A program made the translations under genes and the position numbers. Positions 16,358-25,165 of a stretch of DNA of 64,000 bases are shown here, piece after piece (position 1 is the first letter of the stretch; every line of letters begins with the position of its first letter). The notes beneath the pieces were generated by a model that ran no database searches, had not been told where the DNA came from, and saw only the letters and a program-made list of their open reading frames with translations. The stretch lies in assembly GCA_016789405.1 (NCBI GenBank), contig JAEUPQ010000040.1, positions 124,001 through 188,000 on the forward strand, in the 5' to 3' direction. The DNA comes from Lysobacteraceae bacterium. Lineage in GTDB: Bacteria; Pseudomonadota; Gammaproteobacteria; Xanthomonadales; Xanthomonadaceae.

Positions 16358-16380
16358 GGGCAGCCTGGCCCAGGCTGCCC
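16358..16380. terminator. 11-bp perfect hairpin between convergent genes
   Basis: GGGCAGCCTGG and its exact complement CCAGGCTGCCC are separated by one base, giving a very stable stem between the VOC gene and the convergent helical-protein gene. Just before it, CCTGACCTGGACTG occurs twice in tandem (16322-16349) and begins a third time. There is no T-run. It is a likely bidirectional terminator. Confidence 0.6.
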
Positions 16381-16448
16381 GGCCCAGAGCGCTAGATCCG
16401 TCACGCGTGCGGCGGGCGTGTCGATGCCCGCCGCGACGCAGTCAGGCG

Positions 16449-16808
16449 CTACAGCAGCTTGATCTTGTCCAGCACCTTGTCGACCAGGCCGAGGAACTTG
16501 CTGGTGGCCTTGATGATGTCTCGGATCCTGTCGGCCTGCGCGATCGCGGTCTTCAGGTCCGCACCGGCCGCGATCACGCTCTGCAGGTTGCCGTCGATCT
16601 GCGCGGTGGTCTGCTTGAACAGCAGCCCGCCACTGATCATCACGCGGAAGTTGATCTCCTGCATCTCGCGCACGATCGCATCCGCGTCGTCGGCCGATGT
16701 GACGGTCGACAGGCGGTCGGACAGCGCCTGGTGCTGGGCGATCAGGTTGTCGTGCAGCTGCTTGGTCTCGGCATTGATGGCGCTCTGCTGGGCGATGACG
16801 GCATTCAT
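16449..16808 (-). CDS. Hypothetical helical protein
   Basis: A 119-aa protein, almost entirely predicted helix (MNAVIAQQSAINAETKQLHD, then DADAIVREMQEIN), with no signal peptide or membrane segment. Its C terminus is Lys-rich (FLGLVDKVLDKIKLL). I do not recognise a family. It overlaps the lipoprotein gene upstream by 4 bases (ATGA), which suggests the two products work together. Confidence 0.75.
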   Translation of the reverse strand: MNAVIAQQSAINAETKQLHDNLIAQHQALSDRLSTVTSADDADAIVREMQEINFRVMISGGLLFKQTTAQIDGNLQSVIAAGADLKTAIAQADRIRDIIKATSKFLGLVDKVLDKIKLL

Positions 16809-17752
16809 GGCGTGGCTCCCTGCTGGCCGCCTGTTGCAGCCTCGCGTTGCTTCCGGATCGCGTCGACCTGGGCGCGATAGGTGGTGTATTCGCGCTGCAA
16901 TAGATCGATCAGCCCCTGCGCGCCGTCATTGCGGCCTGCGGCCAGTTCTGCATGCGCCGATGCCAGCAGCCCGAGCGAGCGTCGCAGCGCGGCCAGCGAG
17001 GCATCCTGCGCGTCGCGCTGGTCCATGGTCGTCACGTACTGCTGAACCACCGTGCGCTTGTTGTCCTTGTCGGTCGCGCGCAGGAAGTCGACCGAGATCT
17101 TCGCGAGCATCGTCTGCCAGGTGTTGCGCACGACGCTGCGGACGCCGCTGTCGTGATCCGCGCCGATCGCATCCATCATGGTCGAGAATGTCGCCTGGAT
17201 GCCCGGATTGGCGGTGCGGATCGCCGCCATCGCGTCCTTTTCCACCTTGACCTGCAACAACAGGCCACCCAGCGTGGCGAATCCGCCGGAGACGCCGGCC
17301 GGCAGCTGCTTGCCGTCCAGCGCGCCGATGGTTTCGCCCAGTTTCACCAGTGCCTGCTGCGCGTCGTCGCGGCGCTGCGGATCAAGCAGGGATTCAAGCG
17401 ATGCAGCGTAGGCATCGATCACCGCGAACGCGCGGCTCCATTTCGCGACGTCTTCGTCGCCGAGAACGGTCAGGAACTCGCCTTCGTTCAAGGTCGGCTG
17501 GCCGATCGCGCGCTCGATCTGCTGCTGGCGCAGGAAGGCATTGATGTCGGAGAACGCCTGCGCGGTCTGCTGGTTCGCGGTGGCGGCGCCCTGGCGGAAC
17601 TGCGGGATGTCCGCCCGGTCCGGCGTGGACATGCAGCCGGCAAGAAGGACCAGGGCGAATGCCAGTGGCCATGGTGGCCGGGACGCGACGCGACGACGTC
17701 GTGTCCCGATGGCCGAAGTGGTGCCGGTGGCGGGATGCGGTGTGTCGTGCAT
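16805..17752 (-). CDS. Hypothetical lipoprotein
   Basis: A 315-aa protein with an unusually long, basic N region (TGTTSAIGTRRRRVASR), a hydrophobic core (WPLAFALVLLAGC) and a lipobox LAGC at about residue 40. It should therefore be exported and lipid-anchored after cleavage before Cys. The mature part is largely alpha-helical (TANQQTAQAFSDINAFLRQQ; SLAALRRSLGLLASAHAELA). The AGGGG site 8 bases before ATG 17752 supports this start over the longer open frame. No family is recognised. It is coupled to the following helical protein. Confidence 0.8.
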   Translation of the reverse strand: MHDTPHPATGTTSAIGTRRRRVASRPPWPLAFALVLLAGCMSTPDRADIPQFRQGAATANQQTAQAFSDINAFLRQQQIERAIGQPTLNEGEFLTVLGDEDVAKWSRAFAVIDAYAASLESLLDPQRRDDAQQALVKLGETIGALDGKQLPAGVSGGFATLGGLLLQVKVEKDAMAAIRTANPGIQATFSTMMDAIGADHDSGVRSVVRNTWQTMLAKISVDFLRATDKDNKRTVVQQYVTTMDQRDAQDASLAALRRSLGLLASAHAELAAGRNDGAQGLIDLLQREYTTYRAQVDAIRKQREAATGGQQGATP

Positions 17753-18039
17753 CTGGAAATCCCCTGTCGATCCTTGGCGCGTCCTGGAGGCAGCCGTCGC
17801 GCCGGTACGGCCGGCTTGCGTGACGGTGGCCATCCTAGCAATCCCTGGCGCCGGGTCGACGATGGACGGCTCGAATCGCTCGTGGCGGACCGGCTCCGAC
17901 CGGCGCGACCTCCATCGCCGGCCACCGGCATGTCCCGGGGTTGTGGCAAAATCGCGTGCCTCCGCCGCCTCGACCCCCTCCATGCCGGTTATCGATCCGT
18001 GCCATCGCCCCAGCCTCCCGATCGGGAGCGTCCGCTGAC

Positions 18040-18420
18040 ATGGCCGACAACACGGGGCACCTGCCGCGCACGCCGGGACGCATCCTCAAGGCCACGGTCT
18101 GGTCCCTGCAGGGACTGCGTGCGGCCTGGCTGCACGAGTCTTCCTTCCGGCTCGAGGTCTACCTCCTGGTGGTGCTCGCGCCGCTGGCCTGCTGGCTGGT
18201 CGATGGCCCGATCGAACGGGCCCTGATGATCGGCAGCTGCCTGCTGGTCCTTGCGGCAGAGCTCCTCAATTCCGCGATCGAAGCGGTGATCGAACGTTAC
18301 GGCCCCGAATTCCACGAACTGGCCGGTCGCGCCAAGGACATGGGCTCCGCGGCCGTGTTCGTGCTCATGATGAACGTGCTGCTGGTCTGGGGCCTCATCC
18401 TCTGGGACCGCTTCGCCTGA
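18040..18420 (+). CDS. dgkA: Diacylglycerol kinase DgkA
   Basis: Small inner-membrane kinase, 126 aa, with three membrane helices, that phosphorylates diacylglycerol to phosphatidate and recycles the diacylglycerol left by periplasmic glucan and LPS modification. The catalytic helix AAELLNSAIEAVIERYGPE and the segment GRAKDMGSAAVFVLMMN match the family exactly. The start MADNTGHLPRTPGRILKAT at 18040 gives the usual length. It diverges from the lipoprotein gene across 287 bases in which no other gene is visible. Confidence 0.96.
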   Translation: MADNTGHLPRTPGRILKATVWSLQGLRAAWLHESSFRLEVYLLVVLAPLACWLVDGPIERALMIGSCLLVLAAELLNSAIEAVIERYGPEFHELAGRAKDMGSAAVFVLMMNVLLVWGLILWDRFA

Positions 18421-18476
18421 TCCAATTCACGGGCGTCGTTCGGGCGTCCGCAACGTTTCCCCGGGAAAACCAAGCA

Positions 18477-19211
18477 ATGCTGGAACTGATTTCCGATCCG
18501 CAGACGTGGATCACCCTGATCACCCTGAGCGCGATCGAGATCGTGCTGGGCATCGACAACCTTGTCTTCATTTCGATCGCCGTGTCGAAGCTGCCGTACG
18601 CGCAGCGCGAGAAGGCGCGGAAATTCGGCATCGCGGTCGCCTGCATCACCCGCATCGCGCTGCTGCTCACGCTGGCCTGGCTGGCAGGCCTGACGCGCGA
18701 CCTTTTCCATTTCTTCGGTCAGGGCATTTCGATGCGCGACCTCGTCCTGATCCTCGGCGGCGCCTTCCTTCTGGTGAAGGGCTCGAAGGAGATCCACGGC
18801 ATCGTGAGCGGCCGTGGCGAGGAAGAGGACATCAACACCAAGCCTGCGAACGTCTTCTGGGGCGTGATCGCGCAGATCGCGGTGATCGACATCGTGTTCT
18901 CGCTCGACTCGGTGATCGCGGCGGTCGGCATGGCCAACCAGACGCCGGTGATGGTGGCCGCGATCCTGCTTGCGGTGGCGGTGATGCTGCTGGCCGCCAC
19001 GCCGCTGGGCAAGTTCATCGACCGCAACCCGACCGTCAAGATGCTGGCGCTGGCCTTCATCGTGCTTGTGGGTGTCTTCCTGGTGGCGGAAGGCTTCGAA
19101 GCGCACGTGCCGAAGGCCTACATCTACTTCGCGATGGGTTTCTCGGCCGTGGTCGAGGGCCTGAACCTCTGGGCCAAGAGGCGGTCCGAAGAACGCGTGC
19201 TCCCGGACTGA
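18477..19211 (+). CDS. TerC-family integral membrane protein
   Basis: A 244-aa membrane protein with seven or so predicted helices. The TerC signatures are clear: LSAIEIVLGIDNLVFISI near the N terminus and IAVIDIVFSLDSVIAAVGM near residue 140, whose acidic residues sit within helices and probably bind metal. Family members (TerC, Alx, YgaP-type) export manganese or support metal loading of exoenzymes; the older tellurite label comes from plasmid operons. The KGSKEIHGIVSGRGEEEDIN loop is cytosolic. Confidence 0.93.
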   Translation: MLELISDPQTWITLITLSAIEIVLGIDNLVFISIAVSKLPYAQREKARKFGIAVACITRIALLLTLAWLAGLTRDLFHFFGQGISMRDLVLILGGAFLLVKGSKEIHGIVSGRGEEEDINTKPANVFWGVIAQIAVIDIVFSLDSVIAAVGMANQTPVMVAAILLAVAVMLLAATPLGKFIDRNPTVKMLALAFIVLVGVFLVAEGFEAHVPKAYIYFAMGFSAVVEGLNLWAKRRSEERVLPD

Positions 19212-19274
19212 GTCCAGGCGCTCCTCGCAAGTCCCGGCCCGCATCGCGGGCCCTGCATTTCCGGAGTTCATAAC

Positions 19275-19586
19275 ATGCGCCAGTTGCTTCCCTTCGCCCT
19301 GATCCTCGGCCTCGCCGCGTGCGACAAGGCTGCCGAGGCCCCGACCGACGCCGCGCCTGCCGCCGAGGCTGCGGTCGAGCCTGCCGAAGCCATGCCGGCG
19401 CCGGCGGAGACTGCGGCCCTGCCGCCGCCCGCCGCCGATGGGCAGGGCGCGGGCGAAATCACCCAGGTCTCTCCGCCGCCGGGCCTCGCACCCGTGCCGT
19501 CCACCGTACCGGGCCCCCAGCCGATCCCGGTGCCTGACGACCAGGCGATGAAGCCGGTCACGACGACCGACCCGGCCAAGCAGTAA
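19275..19586 (+). CDS. Small Ala/Pro-rich lipoprotein
   Basis: A 103-aa protein with a lipoprotein signal peptide (MRQLLPFALILGLAAC, cleavage before Cys16). The mature part is of low complexity, rich in Ala, Pro and Glu (EPAEAMPAPAETAALPPPAA) and probably disordered. A GGAG site precedes the start. No family is recognised. Such proteins are often envelope spacers or tethers, but this is speculation. It lies directly upstream of lgt, whose product would lipidate it. Confidence 0.75.
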   Translation: MRQLLPFALILGLAACDKAAEAPTDAAPAAEAAVEPAEAMPAPAETAALPPPAADGQGAGEITQVSPPPGLAPVPSTVPGPQPIPVPDDQAMKPVTTTDPAKQ

Positions 19587-19700
19587 GCAGGTCCGCAGCA
19601 TGGGAGCGCCTGGCATGTGCGCGTGCCGGGCGCATCCTCGTACGACCCGGGTGCGAACCTGCGCCCGATCCGACAGCAGGCATTCGATACGACCTCGCCC

Positions 19701-20573
19701 ATGACCTTCCTGCACCAGATCGACCCCGTCCTGATCGCCCTCGGGGAATTCAAGGTCCACTGGTACGGCGTGATGTACCTGCTGGGGTTCACTGCGGCCT
19801 GGTTCCTCGGCCGCAGCCGCGTGCGCGCGGGACGGCTGCCCGGCGTGAGTGAACAGGCCTACAGCGACCTGCTGTTCTACAGCATGCTCGGCGTGATCTT
19901 CGGCGCGAGGATCGGCTACGTCCTCATCTACGACCTGGATGCCTACATCGCCGAGCCGCTGTTGATCTTCAAGATCTGGCAGGGCGGCATGAGCTTCCAT
20001 GGCGGCCTCGTTGGCGTGCTCGCCGCTTCGCTGTGGTGGGCGCGCAAGCACCGCATGCATTTCTTCGACATCGTCGACTTCGTGGCGCCGCTGGTGCCGC
20101 CGGGGCTGGGCTTCGGTCGGCTGGGCAATTTCATCAACGGCGAGCTGTGGGGCAAGTACACCGAGGCGGGGTGGGGCGTGATCTTCCCCCATGCCGAGCA
20201 CAAACTCGCGGGACTGTCGTCCGCGCAGCTCGAAGCCATGCATGCGACCGGCATGCTCGACCAGTTCGCGCGTCATCCTTCGCAGCTCTATCAGTTCACG
20301 CTGGAAGGGGTCGTGTTGTTCTGCGTCCTCTGGTGGTTCTCGCGCAAACCGCGGCCGCGCTACGCCGTCGCCGGACTGTTCGCGCTGCTCTACGGCTGCT
20401 TCCGTTTCCTCGTGGAGTTCGTCCGCCTGCCGGACGCGCAAATCGGGTATCTCGCCTTCGACTGGCTGACGATGGGCCAGGTGCTGACCCTGCCGCTGAT
20501 CCTGCTCGGCGCCGTGCTGCTCTGGATGTCGCGCCGCGCGCCGACCCTGCAACCGCTGCCGGCCAAGGGCTGA
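19701..20573 (+). CDS. lgt: Prolipoprotein diacylglyceryl transferase Lgt (copy 1)
   Basis: Inner-membrane enzyme that transfers diacylglycerol from phosphatidylglycerol to the lipobox Cys of prolipoproteins, the first step of lipoprotein maturation. The 290-aa length equals that of E. coli Lgt. The catalytic signatures are [15 protein letters not shown] (essential His), [14 protein letters not shown], and HPSQLYQF with [18 protein letters not shown] 19701 fits the family N terminus. It heads lgt-thyA-folA, the canonical order, so this is probably the ancestral copy. A second lgt lies at 34.8 kb. Confidence 0.97.
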   Translation: MTFLHQIDPVLIALGEFKVHWYGVMYLLGFTAAWFLGRSRVRAGRLPGVSEQAYSDLLFYSMLGVIFGARIGYVLIYDLDAYIAEPLLIFKIWQGGMSFHGGLVGVLAASLWWARKHRMHFFDIVDFVAPLVPPGLGFGRLGNFINGELWGKYTEAGWGVIFPHAEHKLAGLSSAQLEAMHATGMLDQFARHPSQLYQFTLEGVVLFCVLWWFSRKPRPRYAVAGLFALLYGCFRFLVEFVRLPDAQIGYLAFDWLTMGQVLTLPLILLGAVLLWMSRRAPTLQPLPAKG

Positions 20574-20614
20574 TGTTCCCGGAATGAATCCCCACGCATG
20601 AAACCACGCCCCTG

Positions 20615-21405
<791 letters not shown>

Positions 21406-21409
<4 letters not shown>

Positions 21410-21915
21410 ACCCGGCACTCGTCCTGATCGCTGCGCTGGATCGCAATCGCGCGATCGGGCGCGGCAATGCCTTGCCCTGGCATCTGCCGGACGACCTGAA
21501 GCGTTTCAAGGCGCTGACGCTCGGCAAGCCTGTGCTGATGGGCCGCAAGACCGCGGAGTCGCTGGGTCGCGCGCTGCCGAAGCGGCGCAATCTCGTGCTG
21601 ACCCGCAGTGGTCGGGTGCCGTTCGCCGGCATGGAGGCTGTGGCATCGATCGACGACGCATTGCGGATCGCGGAATCCGATGGTGCGAGCGAGCTGTGCA
21701 TCATCGGCGGCGGCGAGGTGTATGCGCTCGCGCTGCCGTTGGCCACGCGGATGCACCTGACCCATGTCGATACCGCCATCGATGAGGGCGATGCGTTCTT
21801 TCCGGCATTCGATCCAGCGGCGTGGCGCGAGTTCGCACGCAGCCACCATGCCGCCGATGACACGCACGCGTTCGCCTTCGATTTCGTCGATTACGCGCGC
21901 GACGCTCCAGTGTAG
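21406..21915 (+). CDS. folA: Dihydrofolate reductase FolA
   Basis: Reduces dihydrofolate to tetrahydrofolate with NADPH; the target of trimethoprim. The 169-aa product has [20 protein letters not shown] with [10 protein letters not shown], the NADPH loop [17 protein letters not shown], and the second loop [16 protein letters not shown]. The start is GTG at 21406, inside the thyA stop, and gives the normal N terminus [11 protein letters not shown]. The stop codon TAG at 21913-21915 is supplied by the GTAG end of the adjacent palindromic repeat, so the insertion of that repeat may have set the C terminus (DYARDAPV). Confidence 0.97.
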
Positions 21916-22017
21916 AGCGGAGCTTGCTCCGCTCATGACGCTCCCGCGAGATCCGAGCGGAGCAAGCTCCGCTCATGACGTTCCCGCAAGATTCGAGCGG
22001 AGCAAGCTCCGCTCTAG
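21911..22017. repeat. GTAG-type REP triple, copy D (SMAG-like)
   Basis: Three palindromic units: one forward (TGTAG then GAGCGGAGCTTGCTCCGCTC) and two inverted. A 40-base block (spacer plus inverted unit) is duplicated in tandem at 21935-21974 and 21975-22014 with three differences. The element sits between convergent folA and the DUF1287 gene. Its ends supply both stop codons: TAG for folA at 21913-21915 and, on the other strand, TAG for DUF1287 at 22014-22016. Confidence 0.93.
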
Positions 22018-22697
22018 GGGCTCGCCGGCTTGCGGGGTCGGTAATGCCCCGTGATCGGGTACGAAAAGAGGATGTTCTCCTCGCGCGTGCCGCTGCCGAT
22101 GTTGTGGATGACCAGCGGCGTGCCGCGCCATCCGGTACGGTCGCTCACGATGCCGATGTGGGGCAGGTTGCCGGGCAGCATCCAGGTCACCAGGTCGCCG
22201 GCTTGGTAGGCGCTGGCGGACTGCGAGGGCGTCAGCGACCAGCCCTGTCGCGTGAACCACGTCTGCAGGTTCGGCACGCGACGATGGTCGATGTTGCGGT
22301 CGGGTCGGCGCAGGCCCCACTTCTTCGGATAGAGATCGAAGTGCGCGCGCATGTCTTCGTGGACCGTCTTCTGCAGGTCGATGCCTTCGCCGCGCAGGGC
22401 GCGGATCACCACGTCAGTGCAGACGCCGCGATCCTGCGGCACGTCTCCGCCGGGATAGGGCAGCACCACATAAGCCGGATCGTAGGTGCGCGTGACGCCG
22501 ATCTGCCGACGCGCGGCGACGACGCGCGGATTCGGTACGGTAGTGCGGGTGACGTGTGGTGTTGCAGTACCTGGGTTCGAGGTCGCTGTGGCAGGCTGCG
22601 CCGCTTCGCTGCCCGAGCAGGCGCCGAGCACGACCAGGAGCGCATGAAGCGTCGACGCGGGCAGCCAGTGCATCCGGCGGCGCGCATCGACCGGCAT
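22014..22697 (-). CDS. DUF1287 lipoprotein, NlpC/P60-like
   Basis: A 227-aa protein with a lipoprotein-type signal (LPASTLHALLVVLGACSGSE) and a DUF1287 domain. The domain has YDPAYVVLPYPGGDVPQ, the putative catalytic Cys in DRGVCTDVVIRALRGEGI, and NIDHRRVPNLQTWF with LPHIGIVSD supplying His/Asp. The fold belongs to the NlpC/P60 cysteine peptidase superfamily, so a cell-wall or peptide substrate is inferred. The start at 22697 overlaps the apaH stop by one base; MHWLPA at 22673 is an alternative that keeps the signal. Its stop codon comes from the adjacent repeat. Confidence 0.85.
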   Translation of the reverse strand: MPVDARRRMHWLPASTLHALLVVLGACSGSEAAQPATATSNPGTATPHVTRTTVPNPRVVAARRQIGVTRTYDPAYVVLPYPGGDVPQDRGVCTDVVIRALRGEGIDLQKTVHEDMRAHFDLYPKKWGLRRPDRNIDHRRVPNLQTWFTRQGWSLTPSQSASAYQAGDLVTWMLPGNLPHIGIVSDRTGWRGTPLVIHNIGSGTREENILFSYPITGHYRPRKPASP

Positions 22698-23539
22698 CAG
22701 TCCTGTTCCCCGGGCGTGGCGACCTCGCGACCCTGCACCTGCACGATGCGAAGCTCTTCGGCATCCAGCTGGAGCGCGGTGAGCTTGCCGCCCCAGACTG
22801 CGCCAGTATCGATGGCATGCACGCCGTGGCCGATGAACAGGCCCAGGGTCGACCAGTGCCCGCAGACGATCTTCAGGTCGCGTTCGCTGCGTCCCGGCAC
22901 TTCGTACCAGGGATACAGGCCGGGCGCCTGCGTGCCGGGCGCGCCCTTTTCGTTGAAGGCGATGCGTCCGCGAGGGGAACAGTAGCGGAGACGGGTGAAG
23001 ATGTTGATGATCGCGCGTTCGCGCTCGACCCCGCGAAGCGCGGGCGACCAGGGCGGGTAGTCCCCGTACATGTTGCGCAGCAGCTTGCGGCGGCTGTCGC
23101 TGCGCAGGCGGTGCTCGACTTCGCGCGCATGCTTCTCGGCATGCACGGTGCTCCACTTCGGCGCGAGCCCCGCGTGGATCATCATCCAGCCCAGCTCTCG
23201 ATCGCTGTGCACGAGAGGACGATGGCGCAGCCACTCGATCAGCGGCTCGCGATCCTCCGCGAACAGGATGCGCTGCAGATCGGGATTGACCTTGCGCTGG
23301 TCGTCCGGGCTGCGTTCGGAAATCGCCAGCAGCGACAGGTCATGGTTGCCCAGCACCACTTCGCAGTGCTCGCGCAGCGAATGCACGAGGCGCAGCGTTT
23401 CCAGCGATTCGCCGCCGCGGTTGACCAGGTCGCCGCAGAACCACAGCCGGTCCCGCGCCGGGTCGAAACGGATCTTTTCCAGAAGGCGCTGGGTCGGGCC
23501 GTAGCAGCCCTGCAGATCGCCGATCGCCCAGGTCGCCAT
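22697..23539 (-). CDS. apaH: Bis(5'-nucleosyl)-tetraphosphatase ApaH
   Basis: Metallophosphatase that splits Ap4A symmetrically into two ADP and, in E. coli, removes Np4 caps from RNA. The 280-aa length is typical. The PPP-family metal motifs are GDLQGCY, FCGDLVNRGGESLE and VVLGNHDLSLLAI, with downstream HRPLVH, MIHAGLAP and CGHWSTLG. The start MATWAIGDLQG at 23539 overlaps the apaG stop by one base. It forms part of the classic lptD-surA-pdxA-ksgA-apaG-apaH arrangement. Confidence 0.97.
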   Translation of the reverse strand: MATWAIGDLQGCYGPTQRLLEKIRFDPARDRLWFCGDLVNRGGESLETLRLVHSLREHCEVVLGNHDLSLLAISERSPDDQRKVNPDLQRILFAEDREPLIEWLRHRPLVHSDRELGWMMIHAGLAPKWSTVHAEKHAREVEHRLRSDSRRKLLRNMYGDYPPWSPALRGVERERAIINIFTRLRYCSPRGRIAFNEKGAPGTQAPGLYPWYEVPGRSERDLKIVCGHWSTLGLFIGHGVHAIDTGAVWGGKLTALQLDAEELRIVQVQGREVATPGEQD

Positions 23540-23934
23540 CAGTGGAGCATCCTGGGAATGCAGAGCACGAACTGCGGGATCGGCGCCTCGAACTCGGTGC
23601 CGTCGTCGCCGCGCATCACGTAGGCGCCTTCCATCGTGCCGTAGGGCGTCTTGAAGAAGGTGCTGGAGGTGTATTCGAAGCGCTCGCCCGGGTGCAGGTG
23701 CGGCTGTTCGCCGACCACGCCTTCGCCGACCACTTCGCGCGGGAAGCCGATCGCGTCGACGATCAGCCAGCGCCGGCTGATGAGGCGTGCGCCGCGCGTG
23801 CCCGTGTTGCGGATGCCGATCGTGTAGGCGAAGTAGTACAGCTCCTCGTCGGGCTTCGATTGCTCGTCGAGATAACGGGTCGCGATGTCGATCGCGATGG
23901 CGTAGTCCGGGGCGTCCGGTGAAGTGTCCTGCAT
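23539..23934 (-). CDS. apaG: ApaG protein
   Basis: A 131-aa fibronectin-like beta-sandwich protein of the ApaG/F-box-associated family. Its biochemical role is unsettled (cobalt and magnesium efflux phenotypes in Salmonella; nucleotide binding suggested). The family signature is complete: YYFAYTIGIRNTGTRGARLI, WLIVDAIGFPREVVGEGVVG, and YTSSTFFKTPYGTMEGAYVM. It is coupled to apaH by a one-base overlap and follows ksgA after 62 bases. Confidence 0.95.
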   Translation of the reverse strand: MQDTSPDAPDYAIAIDIATRYLDEQSKPDEELYYFAYTIGIRNTGTRGARLISRRWLIVDAIGFPREVVGEGVVGEQPHLHPGERFEYTSSTFFKTPYGTMEGAYVMRGDDGTEFEAPIPQFVLCIPRMLH

Positions 23935-23996
23935 GGACGCAGTTTAGCAGGGCCGGCGCGGGATTCCGGCGCCGTCGAAGTGGCCCGGCGCTGGCG

Positions 23997-24788
23997 TCAG
24001 CGTTCGACCGTTTCGTTCGCCAGGCGCACGAATTCGGACACCGCCAACTGCTCGGCACGGCTCTGCGGGTCGATGCCGGCGGCGGTGATCTGCTCGGCGT
24101 CGCACACGCTGGACAACGCATTGCGCAGTGTCTTGCGACGCTGGCCGAAGGCTGCGCGCACGACGTCGGCGAAGTGGCGCGGGTCGACGATGCCGACCTC
24201 GCCCGGAGGCCGAGGCACCAGCCGCACCACCGCCGAGTCCACCTTCGGCGGCGGCCGGAACGCACCGGGCGGCACCTTGAACAGCGAGGTCACCTTGCAG
24301 TACGCCTGCAGCATCACGCTCAGGCGGCCATAGACCTTGCTGCCGGGACCTGCCGCCATGCGGTCCACCACTTCCTTCTGCAGCATGAAGTGCATGTCGC
24401 GGATCACCGCAGCGTGATCGAGCGCGTGGAACAGGATCGGCGAGGACAGGTTGTAGGGCAGGTTGCCGACCAGGCGGAACGGGGCCCCGTCGGCAAGCGC
24501 GGTGAAGTCGACGTCCATCACGTCCGAATGCACGAGGGTGAGCTCCCCATGCGCCTTCGCCGCCGCAGTCAGTGGCTCGAGCAGGTCGCGGTCGTACTCG
24601 ATGGCGGTCAGCGCGCCGTGCCGGTCCAGCAGCGGGAACGTCAGCGCGCCCTGGCCTGGTCCGATCTCGACGAAACGGTCGCCGGGCCTGGGATCGATGG
24701 CCAGCAGCATCTTGTCGATGATGTGCCGCTCGTGCAGGAAGTGCTGGCCGAGGGCCTTCTTCGCAGGCTGGCGGAATTCGGTGGTCAT
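23997..24788 (-). CDS. rsmA: 16S rRNA dimethyladenosine transferase KsgA/RsmA
   Basis: Dimethylates A1518 and A1519 of 16S rRNA using SAM, late in 30S assembly. The 263-aa product starts with KKALGQHFLHERHIIDKML, followed by SAM motif I FVEIGPGQGALTFPLL, the catalytic motif LVGNLPYNLSSPILFHAL, and the C-terminal substrate domain (FRPPPKVDSAVVRL). Loss of the enzyme gives kasugamycin resistance. It lies between the CsaA-like gene and apaG. Confidence 0.97.
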   Translation of the reverse strand: MTTEFRQPAKKALGQHFLHERHIIDKMLLAIDPRPGDRFVEIGPGQGALTFPLLDRHGALTAIEYDRDLLEPLTAAAKAHGELTLVHSDVMDVDFTALADGAPFRLVGNLPYNLSSPILFHALDHAAVIRDMHFMLQKEVVDRMAAGPGSKVYGRLSVMLQAYCKVTSLFKVPPGAFRPPPKVDSAVVRLVPRPPGEVGIVDPRHFADVVRAAFGQRRKTLRNALSSVCDAEQITAAGIDPQSRAEQLAVSEFVRLANETVER

Positions 24789-24815
24789 GGTCGTGCACTC
24801 ATGGCGTGGTCGTGC

Positions 24816-25154
24816 TCACAGCAGGCGCGTGCCCAGCGGTACGTCGCGATCCGGCACGCACAGCGCCACCGCGCCGTCGGCGTCGTGGAACCCGGTGACC
24901 AGGCATTCGGACATCAGGGGGCCGATCTGCTTCCGCGGAAAGTTCACCACCGCCACCACCAGCCGGCCGATCAGGTCCTCGGGGCGATAGTGGTCGGTGA
25001 TCTGCGCGCTGGACTTGCGCACGCCAAGCGCATCGCCGAAGTCGACGTGCAGCACGTACGCGGGTTTGCGCGCCTCGGGAAAGGGTTCGGCGCTCAGCAC
25101 GCGGCCGACGCGCAGCTCGACCTTGATGAAATCGTCCCAGCCGATGGTCTCCAT
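24816..25154 (-). CDS. CsaA-like tRNA-binding (EMAP/OB-fold) protein
   Basis: A 112-aa stand-alone tRNA-binding domain of the EMAPII/CsaA type. It shows the family start (WDDFIKVELRVGRVLSAEPF), then ARKPAYVLHVDFGDALGVRKSSAQITDHY split across two motifs, and VVAVVNFPRKQIGPLMSECL. B. subtilis CsaA was described as a secretion-related chaperone; other members bind tRNA. The start METIGWDDF at 25154 follows pdxA by 11 bases. Its place between pdxA and ksgA interrupts the common gene order. Confidence 0.87.
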   Translation of the reverse strand: METIGWDDFIKVELRVGRVLSAEPFPEARKPAYVLHVDFGDALGVRKSSAQITDHYRPEDLIGRLVVAVVNFPRKQIGPLMSECLVTGFHDADGAVALCVPDRDVPLGTRLL

Positions 25155-25165
25155 GCCCGCCGTGT

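Noticed and set aside
18297-20552. 751-codon antisense frame across terC-lgt
   Set aside because: Overlaps well-supported genes over its whole length and has no domain.
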